DNA of 64,000 nucleotides, taken from NCBI RefSeq assembly GCF_005405425.1, contig NZ_BJEA01000012.1, positions 1 through 64,000 of the forward strand. Reading direction: 5' to 3'. Numbering within the stretch: position 1 is the first letter of the stretch; each line of letters starts with the position of its first letter. The DNA is from Lactiplantibacillus modestisalitolerans (lineage in GTDB: Bacteria; Bacillota; Bacilli; Lactobacillales; Lactobacillaceae). The notes under the pieces are model-generated. The model was given only the letters and a program-made list of their open reading frames with translations. It was not told the DNA's origin and ran no database searches. Both the position numbers and the translations under genes were made by a program. Of this stretch, positions 33,361 through 42,329 are shown piece by piece.

Positions 33361-33801
33361 TTATTGATGGGCGTCCTGCTTCGCTTGTTCCACCAATAAA
33401 CTATCGACGATGTCTTGCAGACTCGTTTTGGCTAACCGGGCCTCGGCCGCGGTTTGGGCGTCTTGATAGTACTGGCTCAGGACGGATTGAATGTTTCCGC
33501 CCACGATGCACTGGGGATTCGTTTTCGGATCGACTGCAAAGAGTGGCTTATCGCCTTCAACGGCGTAAAAAACGTTGAGCAGTGAAATTTGGTCCAGTGG
33601 TTTAGCAAGCTGGGGCTGGGCGGTCCCGGGAATGGTCGTAATCAGTTGGGCGCGTCGAAGCTGGCTCATTATTCGGCGAACAACGACCGGGCTCGTTTCG
33701 ATACTGGCCGCAATGGCATCACTAGTTAATTTTGTATCGGCATAAATTTTTAAGTAAGCGAGCAAGTGAATCGCGTCGCTAAACCGAGTTGAAACACGCA
33801 T
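33361..33801 (-). CDS. Rrf2 family transcriptional regulator
   Basis: 146 residues with GGAGG before the ATG. The N-terminal winged helix begins MRVSTRFSDAIHLLAYLKIY, the typical start of Rrf2 proteins, with recognition region SDAIAASIETSPVVVRRIMSQLRRAQLI. Iron-sulfur members need three cysteines near residues 90-110; here there is only one (PQCIVGG), so this is a YwnA-type member without a cluster. Divergent from a TetR-family gene, with 183 bases of AT-rich DNA between them. Confidence 0.88.
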   Translation of the reverse strand: MRVSTRFSDAIHLLAYLKIYADTKLTSDAIAASIETSPVVVRRIMSQLRRAQLITTIPGTAQPQLAKPLDQISLLNVFYAVEGDKPLFAVDPKTNPQCIVGGNIQSVLSQYYQDAQTAAEARLAKTSLQDIVDSLLVEQAKQDAHQ

Positions 33802-33984
33802 TTCAACACCTCCTGTAACTATTATGATTACTGTGATTATAGTTTAATCCAGGCATAAAAGCAATTTTTAGCTTATATAAAAATCAAACATGTAACTTTT
33901 ATTATGGTAGTTGTTTTAAATGACTAAATCAGTTATGATGATGACTGCTTAAATTGAGTAGTTACTGTAAAAAAGGAGTCCGAG

Positions 33985-34668
33985 ATGAGCGAACTAGAAA
34001 CCATTCAGGCGTCCTACGCCCAGGCCCTGGGTCGAGATGGCCGGATTACGAAAACCCAGCGCCAGATACTAGCTACGGCGTTAAAGCTATTTGCTGAAAA
34101 GGGGTACGAAGAAGTTAGTACGCGCGAAATTGCTGATTGTGCGGGCGTTGCGGAGGGAACCCTCTTTCATAATTTTGTTAATAAAAACGGAATTTTGGAA
34201 GCAATTATGCAGCCCATCGTGCAACGAATTTTACCGGCCACGTTAACGGCCCTCGACCAAGCGGTACTTAATAAAACGACCAATACGTTGGAAGCGTTCA
34301 TCGTGACACTTTGTCGCGACCGGGTCCAGTTTGTGGATCGTAACCGGGCGTCGCTAGCGGTGATTTTATCCCAATTTTTTAATAATCAGAAAGACCGGCA
34401 AGCCGTTTTGGACATGGCTACGCCGGACGTCTTAGCTCAAGCTGGTCAAGCGATGGACCGATTGAAGGTGGCGGGGGAACTCGTCGATTGGCCGAACCGC
34501 ATCATTCTACAACTCGTTTTTTCAACCCTCGGGGGTTACTTGGTCGAACGAATCATGGTGCCAACCGCCGCTGAGATTGAACAAGAACGGGCCGTTCAAT
34601 ATCTCAGTGATTTCTTAGTTAACGGATTGAGCCCGCGGAGAATGCCCTTACATGCTGATAAAAACTAA
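33985..34668 (+). CDS. TetR/AcrR family regulator
   Basis: 227 residues, AAAGGAG before the ATG. TetR-type HTH at about 23-65 (RQILATALKLFAEKGYEEVSTREIADCAGVAEGTLFHNFVNKNGILEAI); the recognition helix EGTLFHNF is typical. The C-terminal ligand domain is helical and not assigned. The next gene, a Nramp transporter, has its own promoter; whether this regulator controls it, the divergent Rrf2 gene, or others cannot be told. Confidence 0.9.
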   Translation: MSELETIQASYAQALGRDGRITKTQRQILATALKLFAEKGYEEVSTREIADCAGVAEGTLFHNFVNKNGILEAIMQPIVQRILPATLTALDQAVLNKTTNTLEAFIVTLCRDRVQFVDRNRASLAVILSQFFNNQKDRQAVLDMATPDVLAQAGQAMDRLKVAGELVDWPNRIILQLVFSTLGGYLVERIMVPTAAEIEQERAVQYLSDFLVNGLSPRRMPLHADKN

Positions 34669-34711
34669 CGTGACAGCACTTTAGGGCTGCCAAATAAATA
34701 TTTAATAATAG

Positions 34712-34739
34712 TTGACTATCCTTTTCATGGTGATATACT
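34712..34739 (+). promoter_or_regulatory. Promoter of mntH
   Basis: TTGACT, 16 bases, TATACT, about 105 bases before the start codon, leaving a leader of roughly 95 bases. Confidence 0.7.
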
Positions 34740-34844
34740 ACGAGTTGGAATTGAAGTGAACGCTCAATTTAGTAGCGTTGATTGTTGAGGATCACAGTAG
34801 TCCACAACCTGAATTCTAAACCAATAGAAGAGAGGGTTTCAAAA

Positions 34845-36230
34845 ATGAAACTAGCAAAAACGAAGGACCAGAAGAAGACTGCCACAGAAAAGGCGGTTCA
34901 CTCAACTGGAGCCGATAGTAAGAGCTTGGACGAAGTGAATGGAAGCGTCCGGGTACCCAAGAACGCGAGCTTTTGGCGAACGTTGGTTGCCTATACCGGA
35001 CCGGGCGCGTTAGTCGCAGTTGGCTATATGGATCCAGGGAACTGGATTACGTCAATTGCCGGCGGTTCACAATACAAATACGCACTGCTCTCGGTAATCC
35101 TATTGTCGAGTTTGATCGCGATGTTGTTACAAGCGATGGCGGCCCGGCTGGGGATTGTCACTGGGAAGGATTTGGCCCAGTTAACCCGGGAACGAACTTC
35201 CAAGGGAATGGGAATCTTCCTGTGGATCGTTACGGAACTGGCCATTATGGCGACCGACGTGGCGGAAATTATTGGTTCCGGGATCGCATTGAAGTTATTA
35301 TTTGGTTTCCCATTAATTGTCGGGATTTTAATTACCACCGCCGACGTTTTAATTTTATTGCTACTAATGAAATTAGGCTTCCGTAAAATTGAAGCCATCG
35401 TGGCGACCTTAGTTGCCGTGATTCTATTTGTTTTCTTATACGAAGTGATCATTTCACAACCAAACGTTCCAGAAATGTTGAAGGGGTACGTCCCAACGAC
35501 TCAGGTTGTGACGAATCAATCGATGCTGTACTTAGCCCTCGGGATCGTTGGGGCGACGGTTATGCCGCATAATTTGTACTTAGGTTCGTCAATTTCACAA
35601 ACGCGTAAGGTTGACCGTAGCGACGAAAAAGAAGTTGCGCGGGCCGTGAAGTTTACGACCATCGATTCTAATATTCAATTGTCCGTTGCGTTCGTCGTTA
35701 ACAGTTTGCTCTTAATTTTAGGGGCGGCGCTGTTCTTCGGTACGAGCGGTGACCTAGGGCGGTTCGTTGACTTGTACAACGCCTTAGGTGACAGTAGCAT
35801 CGTTGGGGCCATTGCTAGTCCGGTCCTCAGTATGCTGTTTGCGATTGCGTTGTTATCTTCCGGTCAAAGTTCAACGATTACCGGGACGCTATCTGGTCAA
35901 ATTATCATGGAAGGGTTCATCCGGCTGAAGATGCCATTGTGGGCCCAACGGTTATTAACCCGGTTAATTTCGGTAACACCGGTGCTTGCGTTTGCGATTT
36001 ATTACCACGGCAACGAAGCTAAAATCGAAAACTTACTGACGTTCTCACAAGTGTTCCTGAGTGTCGCGTTACCATTTGCGATGATTCCGCTCGTTAAATT
36101 TACGAGTAACGCGGAATTGATGGGGAACTTTAAGAACCGGAAGTGGGTTGAATGGGTCGCCTGGGTAATTACCGCGATTTTAATCGTCCTCAACGTTTGG
36201 TTAATTTTACAAACGTTAGGCTTAGCTTAA
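34845..36230 (+). CDS. mntH: Nramp-family Mn2+/divalent metal importer
   Basis: 461 residues from the ATG at 34845 (AGAGGG upstream); a longer reading from 34782 has no ribosome binding site. Proton-coupled importer of Mn2+ with the two metal-site motifs: DPGNW (Asp63) in helix 1 and [14 protein letters not shown] in helix 6. About eleven or twelve membrane helices. It has a charged N-terminal extension of 45 residues before helix 1 ([16 protein letters not shown]...). Lactobacilli rely on Mn2+ for oxygen defence and often have several mntH copies. A terminator follows. Confidence 0.94.
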   Translation: MKLAKTKDQKKTATEKAVHSTGADSKSLDEVNGSVRVPKNASFWRTLVAYTGPGALVAVGYMDPGNWITSIAGGSQYKYALLSVILLSSLIAMLLQAMAARLGIVTGKDLAQLTRERTSKGMGIFLWIVTELAIMATDVAEIIGSGIALKLLFGFPLIVGILITTADVLILLLLMKLGFRKIEAIVATLVAVILFVFLYEVIISQPNVPEMLKGYVPTTQVVTNQSMLYLALGIVGATVMPHNLYLGSSISQTRKVDRSDEKEVARAVKFTTIDSNIQLSVAFVVNSLLLILGAALFFGTSGDLGRFVDLYNALGDSSIVGAIASPVLSMLFAIALLSSGQSSTITGTLSGQIIMEGFIRLKMPLWAQRLLTRLISVTPVLAFAIYYHGNEAKIENLLTFSQVFLSVALPFAMIPLVKFTSNAELMGNFKNRKWVEWVAWVITAILIVLNVWLILQTLGLA

Positions 36231-36250
36231 TTAAAAAATAGTCATTATTG

Positions 36251-36292
36251 AAACGTGCGCCCAAGGTCAGCTGACTTTGGACGCACGTTTTT
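36251..36292 (+). terminator. Terminator of mntH
   Basis: AACGTGCG and CGCACGTT with inner CCAAGGTCAG/CTGACTTTGG pairing, followed by TTTTT. Confidence 0.88.
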
Positions 36293-36296
36293 GGCG

Positions 36297-36935
36297 TTAA
36301 CGGGCCAAAACGCTCCCGACCTTAATGGTCACGGGCTGGGCGGCTAAGAGGCTACCAAGGCAGGGGAGTAAGCCGTGCTGGTAGTCATAGACGTTGATAA
36401 CGCAGGTGGCAGTTGGAGCGGTTGCGCGGGCTTGCTGATAGAGTTCCGCCTGCGTTAATTGCCGTTGGTCGGCGGGTAAAATCAGGTCGGGCCGGCTATG
36501 CCGCGTGAGGGTTTCCGCGTTGTCGTGAACGAAGTACGTAAAATGCGGGGCCGTATTGAGGATGAGGGTGAGGGCACTGATTTGCTGCGGATCGAGTTGG
36601 TGCGCTAGTCGCGTGGTCTGGCTGGGAGAAAAGACCATGGCGGCGTATGCTTGGGGACTGAAATCCGGCTGGTGTGAGCTTGGCGGTGTCAGGGTGACCG
36701 TCAGACCCAGTTGCCAGCTGGCGATTAGCAGTCCCGGAATAACGGCTGGCTGGGTCGGGCTCAGTAGAATGGTTTGACCAGCTTGAAGTTGTTGCTGGCC
36801 GAGGCTAGTTCGGCACAGTTGAATATCTTCTAAAAGGTCGGCCCCAGTAAACCAATTGCCAGTTGCTAGTCGCAAAACGGGTTGGTGGTAGTTGGTTTGG
36901 AGTTGGTTCAAAATTGCGGCTGTGAGTTGGCTCAT
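36297..36935 (-). CDS. Truncated AMP-binding-like protein
   Basis: 212 residues. The sequence follows the N-terminal subdomain of acyl-CoA synthetase/AMP-ligases (LRLATGNWFTGADLLEDIQLCRTSLGQQQLQAGQTILLSPTQPAVIPGLLIASWQLGLTVTLTPP resembles the fold up to about residue 85), then loosely continues to residue 212. The adenylate motif YTSGTTGKPK and the hinge and C-terminal domain are missing, and family members are about 500 residues. It is an intact reading with a ribosome binding site (GGAAGTG), so it may be a maintained short protein rather than decay. It lies 19 bases downstream of a secreted protein gene on the same strand. Confidence 0.5.
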   Translation of the reverse strand: MSQLTAAILNQLQTNYHQPVLRLATGNWFTGADLLEDIQLCRTSLGQQQLQAGQTILLSPTQPAVIPGLLIASWQLGLTVTLTPPSSHQPDFSPQAYAAMVFSPSQTTRLAHQLDPQQISALTLILNTAPHFTYFVHDNAETLTRHSRPDLILPADQRQLTQAELYQQARATAPTATCVINVYDYQHGLLPCLGSLLAAQPVTIKVGSVLAR

Positions 36936-36954
36936 TGGGGCACTTCCTTTCAGG

Positions 36955-37263
36955 CTATTGGGCGGTTGGGATGTACTTTAATTTCGTTAGATTCTGACTG
37001 CTAGCATCAATTGTATCCAAGACGTGGCTTTGTGCGGACTTGGTAACGATGCGACTGGCCTTCGGGGTCAATTGGGCGGTTTGCGGTTGGTGCTTTTTGT
37101 TCAATGCGAGTTTGGTTGGGCGAGCGACCTGTTTACTAAGTGCGGTGGTGGTTGGCTGACTTGGCGCTGCCTGGGTGTTAGCGGAAGCCGTTGCGGTCGT
37201 GGCGTACAGCGTACCCGCCGCCATTAAAGTAATCGTTAATTTAGTCATGATTTGTTTTAGCAT
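36955..37263 (-). CDS. Small secreted protein
   Basis: 102 residues; AAAGGAG nine bases before the ATG. Clear signal peptide (LKQIMTKLTITLMAAGTLYATTATASA, cleavage after ASA at about 28). The mature part is short, basic and rich in Thr, Gln, Lys and Ala, without cysteines or cell-wall anchor. No family recognised. Together with the 82-residue gene before it and the truncated AMP-binding-like gene after it, it may form a three-gene unit. Confidence 0.75.
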   Translation of the reverse strand: MLKQIMTKLTITLMAAGTLYATTATASANTQAAPSQPTTTALSKQVARPTKLALNKKHQPQTAQLTPKASRIVTKSAQSHVLDTIDASSQNLTKLKYIPTAQ

Positions 37264-37287
37264 GGTTGAAAACTCCTTTAAGTTGAA

Positions 37288-37536
37288 TTAGACGTTCGGG
37301 ACGAGCCAGTCGTTGGAGAGTAACTGGTGAAAATGTTTGCCGAGTGGAACCCAGAGTTGGGATTTGCGGATGTTTTTTAACGTATCCCAGAAAAGCGGGT
37401 CTTGTAATTGTTCCGGGCTGAGTTTGACTTTCACAAAGTCGCCGTTTTCGGTTCGCGCAATTACGAGTGGGTAGGTGACCTTGACGATTTGAGCCGCGTT
37501 CACATTTTTAATTTTAGGATCTGTATCTAATAACAT
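37288..37536 (-). CDS. Hypothetical 82-residue protein
   Basis: Good ribosome binding site (CAAGGAG) before the ATG. Cytosolic, with alternating strands (AQIVKVTYPLVIARTENGDFVKVKL) and a helix with aromatic residues (QDPLFWDTLKNIRKSQLWVPLGKHFHQLL). No known motif. It lies 24 bases upstream of the secreted protein gene on the same strand. Confidence 0.65.
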   Translation of the reverse strand: MLLDTDPKIKNVNAAQIVKVTYPLVIARTENGDFVKVKLSPEQLQDPLFWDTLKNIRKSQLWVPLGKHFHQLLSNDWLVPNV

Positions 37537-37706
37537 CGTGTATCGCTCCTTGCCTTAAATGGCGTTGTGGTTAACTTGAATGACTCTAGTCTACCGGGAA
37601 AGGCTTGCGTAAACTATCGAGTTTCCATAAGCTTTATCTAAGAAATTCTTAGAATTGCGTTTAGAAATGAAGGCTGACCGGTGGAATCGTTGGCAAAATG
37701 GCATTC

Positions 37707-37740
37707 AAAAACGCGACCCCGTACTGCTGGTCGCGTAAAA
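37707..37740 (-). terminator. Terminator of the two-component system
   Basis: On the minus strand TACGCGACC and GGTCGCGT around CAGCAGTACG, followed by TTTT. It separates the two-component genes from the small genes downstream. Confidence 0.85.
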
Positions 37741-37747
37741 AATGAAC

Positions 37748-39136
37748 CTATTTAGTGGCTGGTCGCTGCCAAGTTACCGTAAAGCGACTACCTTGCGGCT
37801 GGTTAGCGCTGACCATAATTTTTGCCTGATTCAGGTGAACGAGTTGCTGAACAATTGCCAGCCCTAAGCCGCTCCCTTCGACGGCTTGTGACCGCGATTG
37901 GTCAACGCGATAAAAGCGTTGGAAAATGGCTTGCCGTTGATCAGCCGGAATCCCTTCACCACAATCCGCAACCGCGAGCGTCACCTGAGTCGCCGTCTGG
38001 TGCACGCTCAGGGTGATGGGTTGATCGGCGGGTGAATACTTGTGGGCGTTATCCAGTAACGCGACGATGATTTGCTGAATCATTTCGCCGTTGCCGGCAA
38101 CGTGAACGTTCGGTTCAACGTCGAGGTTGAGGGGTTGCGTCAATGACGGCTGGTAGTGTTCACCAAGTTGCAGTGCAATGAAAGAGAGGTCCTGGTCCGT
38201 CAATTGGAGTTGGGCCCGGTCGGCGCGCGACAAGTGGAGCAGATTTTCAATTAAGTGTTGCATCCGTAGCGACTCTTCGTCGATAAATCCGAGTGATTCG
38301 GGAATAACTTCCGGGTGGGCAGTACCGCGCCGCCGAATTAAACTCAAGTTACCGCGAATTGCCGCGATGGGGGTTCGTAACTCGTGGGAGGCGTCCGAAA
38401 TGAACTGCCGTTCGCGTTGGAGTCGCTGATTTTGCGTGACGAGTAAGTCGTTAAAGGCCTGTCCAAGGTCGTGAATTTCGCGCGGACTGGCCGGTACTTG
38501 TAGTGTGGGCTGGTCGCGGTCAGGATTGTTGGAGCGGTACTTGGTTTCGTGCACCAGGGCAATTGTGGGCGCGCTAAGCCGCATAGCCAGCCGGTGGGCC
38601 CACCACGCCCCAATCGTCATAGCACACGACGCGACTAAGATCAGCAGCACGATTAAAACAATCAGACTATTAATTAGGCGGCGCAAGCTTACCCACAGTT
38701 GGTAGGTGTTTTGACCGTCTTTTTGCTGATAAGTTAAAAAGAACCCGAAACCGCGAACGTAAGTAAACGGACCGATGAGTTTTTGCCGGTGGCGAGCAAA
38801 AAACGTTTTCGAGGACGGTGACGTTAAAATGACTTGTTTGGTTTTAGTGGCACTGGTAACGGTCGTCTTGGGCGTGGTGACCCGAATAAACGCGGGCTGT
38901 TTGGTGTTACGCGTCGTCGTATTGTTCCACTGAATGAAACTCGGCACGTCGCGAATGTTGGCCTGATGCAAACTCGTTAGTAGGTTTTGCGCTTCACGGG
39001 TGGTATTGAGGGTTTGCTGGGTACCCACAATGCAGAGCGTGATCAGGCTGACCATTAATGTAATGGTTAAAATGAGGCGACGCATAGCCTGGGTGATGAC
39101 CTGTTCATAGGTCGGGACGGGATGTTTCTTTTTCAT
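37748..39136 (-). CDS. Sensor histidine kinase
   Basis: 462 residues. Two membrane helices (about 20-40 and 155-178) frame an extracellular sensor part of about 115 residues; a HAMP linker follows, then the H-box FISDASHELRTPIAAIRGN with phospho-His251, and the ATPase boxes ALLDNAHKYSPADQP (N), ADCGEGIPADQRQAIF (G1) and GSGLGLAIVQQL (G2). It overlaps the response regulator stop by four bases (ATGA), so the pair is coupled. The stimulus is not known; the sensor part has no recognised ligand domain. Confidence 0.93.
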   Translation of the reverse strand: MKKKHPVPTYEQVITQAMRRLILTITLMVSLITLCIVGTQQTLNTTREAQNLLTSLHQANIRDVPSFIQWNNTTTRNTKQPAFIRVTTPKTTVTSATKTKQVILTSPSSKTFFARHRQKLIGPFTYVRGFGFFLTYQQKDGQNTYQLWVSLRRLINSLIVLIVLLILVASCAMTIGAWWAHRLAMRLSAPTIALVHETKYRSNNPDRDQPTLQVPASPREIHDLGQAFNDLLVTQNQRLQRERQFISDASHELRTPIAAIRGNLSLIRRRGTAHPEVIPESLGFIDEESLRMQHLIENLLHLSRADRAQLQLTDQDLSFIALQLGEHYQPSLTQPLNLDVEPNVHVAGNGEMIQQIIVALLDNAHKYSPADQPITLSVHQTATQVTLAVADCGEGIPADQRQAIFQRFYRVDQSRSQAVEGSGLGLAIVQQLVHLNQAKIMVSANQPQGSRFTVTWQRPATK

Positions 39137-39825
39137 GGTTGCGCCTCCCGTAATTTATACCCGACCCCACGAACTGTTTGAATGATGGGGGCCTTATCCG
39201 GCATGGTCAACTTATTCCGCAAGTAACCAACGTACACGTCGACAACGTTTGGTTGGCCCAGAAAATCGGCGCCCCAAACCTGGTCGAGGAGGTCGTCACG
39301 GGTAAAAACTTCGGCGGGGTGGGCCAAAAAGAACGCCAGTAAGTCGTATTCACGGTGGGTCAATTGAACTTCGGTACCCGCATTGGTGACCCGGTGGGCC
39401 TTAGTATCGAGTTGAACGGTCGCTAGTTGGTAAATCTGATTGGGGTCGACTTGATTTTGCGCCCGCCGCTGAACGACCCGAATGCGCGCGAGCAGTTCTT
39501 CAATTTCAAAGGGCTTCGTAATGTAATCATCGGCCCCGTTATCTAATCCGGCGACCTTATCACCCACGTAATCGCGGGCCGTCATAATAATGACGGGAAC
39601 TTGGTCGTGTTTACGGATGCGGCGCAGGACCTCCATACCGTCGAGTTTGGGTAACATCCAGTCTAATAAAATTAATAATAATTCGGATTGGTGAGCTTGG
39701 TACGTTTCCATAGCGGCCAGTCCGTCGTTCGCAACGATCACGTTAAAATCTTCAAATTGTAATTCCTTCGTTAAGTATCCTGATAAACTCAGTTCATCTT
39801 CAACGATTAAAATGGTCTTTTTCAT
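39133..39825 (-). CDS. OmpR-family response regulator
   Basis: 230 residues from the ATG at 39825, with GGAGG eight bases upstream. Receiver domain with Asp55 (LLILLDWMLPKLDGM), acidic pocket EDE (9-11), and Lys in YITKPFEIEELLARI; C-terminal winged helix (HREYDLLAFFLAHPAEVFTRDDLLDQVWGADF, ending VRGVGYKLRE). Partner of the kinase encoded next. A 17-base palindrome containing the -10 box lies just upstream. Confidence 0.95.
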   Translation of the reverse strand: MKKTILIVEDELSLSGYLTKELQFEDFNVIVANDGLAAMETYQAHQSELLLILLDWMLPKLDGMEVLRRIRKHDQVPVIIMTARDYVGDKVAGLDNGADDYITKPFEIEELLARIRVVQRRAQNQVDPNQIYQLATVQLDTKAHRVTNAGTEVQLTHREYDLLAFFLAHPAEVFTRDDLLDQVWGADFLGQPNVVDVYVGYLRNKLTMPDKAPIIQTVRGVGYKLREAQP

Positions 39826-39852
39826 AACTAGCGCCTCCAACTTAGCGTATTC

Positions 39853-39869
39853 TTCGTTATTATAACGAA
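39853..39869 (-). promoter_or_regulatory. Perfect palindrome over the -10 box of the two-component operon
   Basis: TTCGTTATTATAACGAA is a perfect inverted repeat of eight bases per arm; on the minus strand it contains TATAAT, so a protein bound here would control the promoter. It lies 28 bases before the response regulator start. Self-regulation is possible. Confidence 0.55.
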
Positions 39870-40050
39870 AAAATGTGATGGATGAGTGATGATGGCCATT
39901 ATTTTCAGTCTGGTCTGTTACGTTAGGGCCGGATGGTCAAGGTCACCAATGATTAATTGGACCGCTGAATTTTTAACGGAAATATGTTTATGATTATGAA
40001 CATAACGGGCTTTTCTAGCGTTCACAATTGTCATCGCTAATTTGAATTAA

Positions 40051-40083
40051 CAAAAAAACAACCAACGGATTCCGGTGGTTGTT
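40051..40083 (-). terminator. Terminator of the 103-residue gene
   Basis: AACAACCAACGG/CCGGTGGTTGTT with T tract on the minus strand. Confidence 0.85.
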
Positions 40084-40110
40084 AGCTATTGTTAATCAAT
40101 AATGCGTGCA

Positions 40111-40422
40111 CTAGCGCGTGTGGAATTGCGGGTGCAACATTCGCGGATGACCATGGTCGTTCCCCTGGTACTGAATTAACCAGTAGTCATTTTGTGGTAA
40201 TGCGTTGCGAGCGATGATGTGCCGAACAGTGTAACGAATGGTGTCCGCGTTTTCGTTAGTCCATAAACGCCAAGTTGGTAATTTAGCGGAGTGAACGCGT
40301 TCCCACTCGCCAAGGGCACGTTCAACGGGTGTTAAGACGGCAAGCAAATCCCCCTGCTCGTCGCCGGTTAATTCGATGAGGTAACAATATTGTTGTTTAT
40401 GAACTGGATCAGAATTGATCAT
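40111..40422 (-). CDS. Hypothetical 103-residue protein
   Basis: TAAAGGAG before the ATG. Cytosolic, one mixed domain; the conserved-looking parts are YCYLIELTGDEQGDLLAVLTPVERALGEWERVHS and the aromatic tail DYWLIQYQGNDHGHPRMLHPQFHTR. One Cys. No family recognised. Single gene with terminator. Confidence 0.7.
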   Translation of the reverse strand: MINSDPVHKQQYCYLIELTGDEQGDLLAVLTPVERALGEWERVHSAKLPTWRLWTNENADTIRYTVRHIIARNALPQNDYWLIQYQGNDHGHPRMLHPQFHTR

Positions 40423-40687
40423 CGCGGGTAAGCTCCTTTATCTTGGATTAACGACTCCGCAAGTGAAACCGTTTAAGTATGTTTTCCTATAGATATAGTA
40501 CAACCGTTTGACTAATTTGACTAGTTTTTTATGATGCTGTTACTTAAATGTAATAAACGTGATTGCAATTAAAGTGTAAACAATTTAATTGATGAACGCA
40601 ACTAAATGTAAGCGGCTTCATGGACCGGGCTGGAAAGCGTGGGCCCGGGGCTTACCGAATAAAATTAAAAAAAGTCCGAGGGTTGGC

Positions 40688-40718
40688 TTGACCTGAAACG
40701 CGTTTCATCAGTTATATT
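40688..40718 (+). promoter_or_regulatory. Promoter with a perfect LacI-type palindrome
   Basis: TTGACC (40688-40693), then TGAAACGCGTTTCA (40694-40707, perfect 14-base palindrome), then TATATT (40713-40718), spacer 19. The palindrome resembles LacI-family operators, including cre, but has the central CG step reversed. The rest of the 332-base gap (40423-40753) shows no other gene or clear signal. Confidence 0.55.
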
Positions 40719-40753
40719 AGAGCTAGTTAAAAACGGTGAAAGGGGCGAATCAA

Positions 40754-41008
40754 ATGGAAACTGGTATTTTAAAGCAAGTTGACTTGCTAACGGCGGTGGA
40801 ACGGTACTTTTTTGTTGAAGCACAACGAACCGCAGATCAAATTAAGATTCGCTCGGTACAGGCGTTTAAGCCGCTCGAACTCACATTTCGGGTTAGCGAC
40901 TTACGGGTTAGTCATAACCAAGCAAGTACCGCGCGGGGTGGTAAAAAATATGAGTTTAAAGATGATACAGGTGGTTTGTTAACTCAACTTAAAATCTGGG
41001 TTAACTAG
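40754..41008 (+). CDS. Hypothetical 84-residue protein
   Basis: ATG 40754 with AAAGGGG eight bases upstream. Small cytosolic protein with a likely beta-rich fold (QIKIRSVQAFKPLELTFRVSDLRVS, then KKYEFKDDTGGLLTQLKIWVN). No motif recognised. Controlled by a promoter with a perfect palindrome in its spacer and ended by a strong terminator, so it seems to be a real, separately regulated gene. Confidence 0.65.
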   Translation: METGILKQVDLLTAVERYFFVEAQRTADQIKIRSVQAFKPLELTFRVSDLRVSHNQASTARGGKKYEFKDDTGGLLTQLKIWVN

Positions 41009-41054
41009 CGTTATCTGATTGGAAACGACTGAATGGTTCCGGGAAAATGCAATT

Positions 41055-41089
41055 AAAAATAGACTGGCCCGCGGGCCAGTCTATTTTTA
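41055..41089. terminator. Bidirectional terminator
   Basis: AAAAATAGACTGGCCC and GGGCCAGTCTATTTTT with almost no loop. Confidence 0.93.
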
Positions 41090-41104
41090 GACAGAAGTTT
41101 AAAG

Positions 41105-42136
41105 TTAATTCGTATTATCCGTGTAGGTGATCGTATCCAGGTTATCGGTATCATAAATTAGGTTCGTCTGACCATCGTAGTTTGCGTTATGCGCGTTCAA
41201 CCTGGTTTCGAGGTTCGCCAATTTCGCGGGTTTTAAGCCTAACTGTTGACGTAATTGGTTGGACGATTGTTGTAACGTTTTGGTGGGTAAAATTTGGTAG
41301 GAGCTATTATTGATCCATGCCGGTAGTCCCACAATTTGGGTGGAACTAATATGCTTAGTGTTCTCGTGGTCGTGGGTCGCAATGGCGACCAGGTCGTTAA
41401 AACTCAAGTCCGTTTTGAGGTTGCCCTTTAGGGAGGTTAACAGGCTACTGTACTGGTTAAGCGACTTGGAGGCGAGCACTTTGTCGAGTACCGCCCGCAT
41501 GACTTGTTGTTGCCGTAGTTGCCGCCCGTAATCGCCCCGAGGATCTTGGTAACGCATCCGGGAATAACTAAGCGCCTGCTTACCGTTTAAGTGGTGGGTC
41601 CCCTTACTGATGGTGACGCCATCGAATTTAACTTTGAGGGGGCTCTTAATCGTGACGCCCCCCACGGCGTTGACGATTTGCTTGAGGCCGCCCATGTTGA
41701 TGGTAGCGTAATAATCGATTGGCACGTTTAGTAATTTGCTGACACTTGCCTTGGCCATCTTGGAGCTACCAATGTTATAGGCGGCGTTTAATTTTTGGAC
41801 GTTGCGGTTAGGCGTTCCAACCATTTCAGCAAGGGTGTCGCGCGGAACACTGGTAATAATCGTCTTCTTCGTTTTAGGATTGATTGTCACGATCATAATC
41901 GTATCCGAATTACCGCGGTCGATTCGGCCGTCGGCGCCGGTATCCACGCCGAGCAGTAGGACGCTAAACGGTTTACTGGTATCGACCTTGCTTTGCCCGT
42001 TACCGGTGTAGACGGTTGATTGAAAGCGGGAACGTGCCCACCAGGCGTAACCGCCAACTGCTAATAACCCAATTAATAGGAAGCAACCGACAATTAATAA
42101 AATTGAGCGGTGTTTTGTATTTGCCATGTGTCGCAT
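41105..42136 (-). CDS. LytR-CpsA-Psr (LCP) family protein
   Basis: 343 residues: short cytosolic start, one helix (about 11-32), then the extracellular LCP domain. Motifs: PFSVLLLGVDTGADGRIDRGNSDTIMIVTINPKTKKTIITSVPRDT (about 52-100) with the acidic and Arg residues that bind the polyprenyl pyrophosphate head group, YATINMGGLKQIVNAVGGV (about 143) and LNGKQALSYSRMRYQDPRGDYGRQLRQQQVM (about 183-213). LCP enzymes move teichoic acids or polysaccharides from lipid carriers to peptidoglycan. AGAGG before the ATG. No polymer genes adjoin. Confidence 0.94.
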   Translation of the reverse strand: MRHMANTKHRSILLIVGCFLLIGLLAVGGYAWWARSRFQSTVYTGNGQSKVDTSKPFSVLLLGVDTGADGRIDRGNSDTIMIVTINPKTKKTIITSVPRDTLAEMVGTPNRNVQKLNAAYNIGSSKMAKASVSKLLNVPIDYYATINMGGLKQIVNAVGGVTIKSPLKVKFDGVTISKGTHHLNGKQALSYSRMRYQDPRGDYGRQLRQQQVMRAVLDKVLASKSLNQYSSLLTSLKGNLKTDLSFNDLVAIATHDHENTKHISSTQIVGLPAWINNSSYQILPTKTLQQSSNQLRQQLGLKPAKLANLETRLNAHNANYDGQTNLIYDTDNLDTITYTDNTN

Positions 42137-42329
42137 CGTTTTTACCTCTTTCTAGCGCGCGCGCAATCAAGAATTAGCTCGATTTTACGGACTTTTGGGG
42201 TGAGATACCATCAAAGTAACTTTGATTGGAAAGTATGCGAATAAGGCGCTGAACAGCTAACCCGCTTTTTTGAATTAATTAGCTTATAATAATCATGAAT
42301 ATGATTAACAATGAAGCGAGGTCTTGGAA

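Noticed and set aside
36297-36935. Annotation as a functional acyl-CoA synthetase
   Set aside because: The adenylate-forming motif and the whole C-terminal domain are absent.
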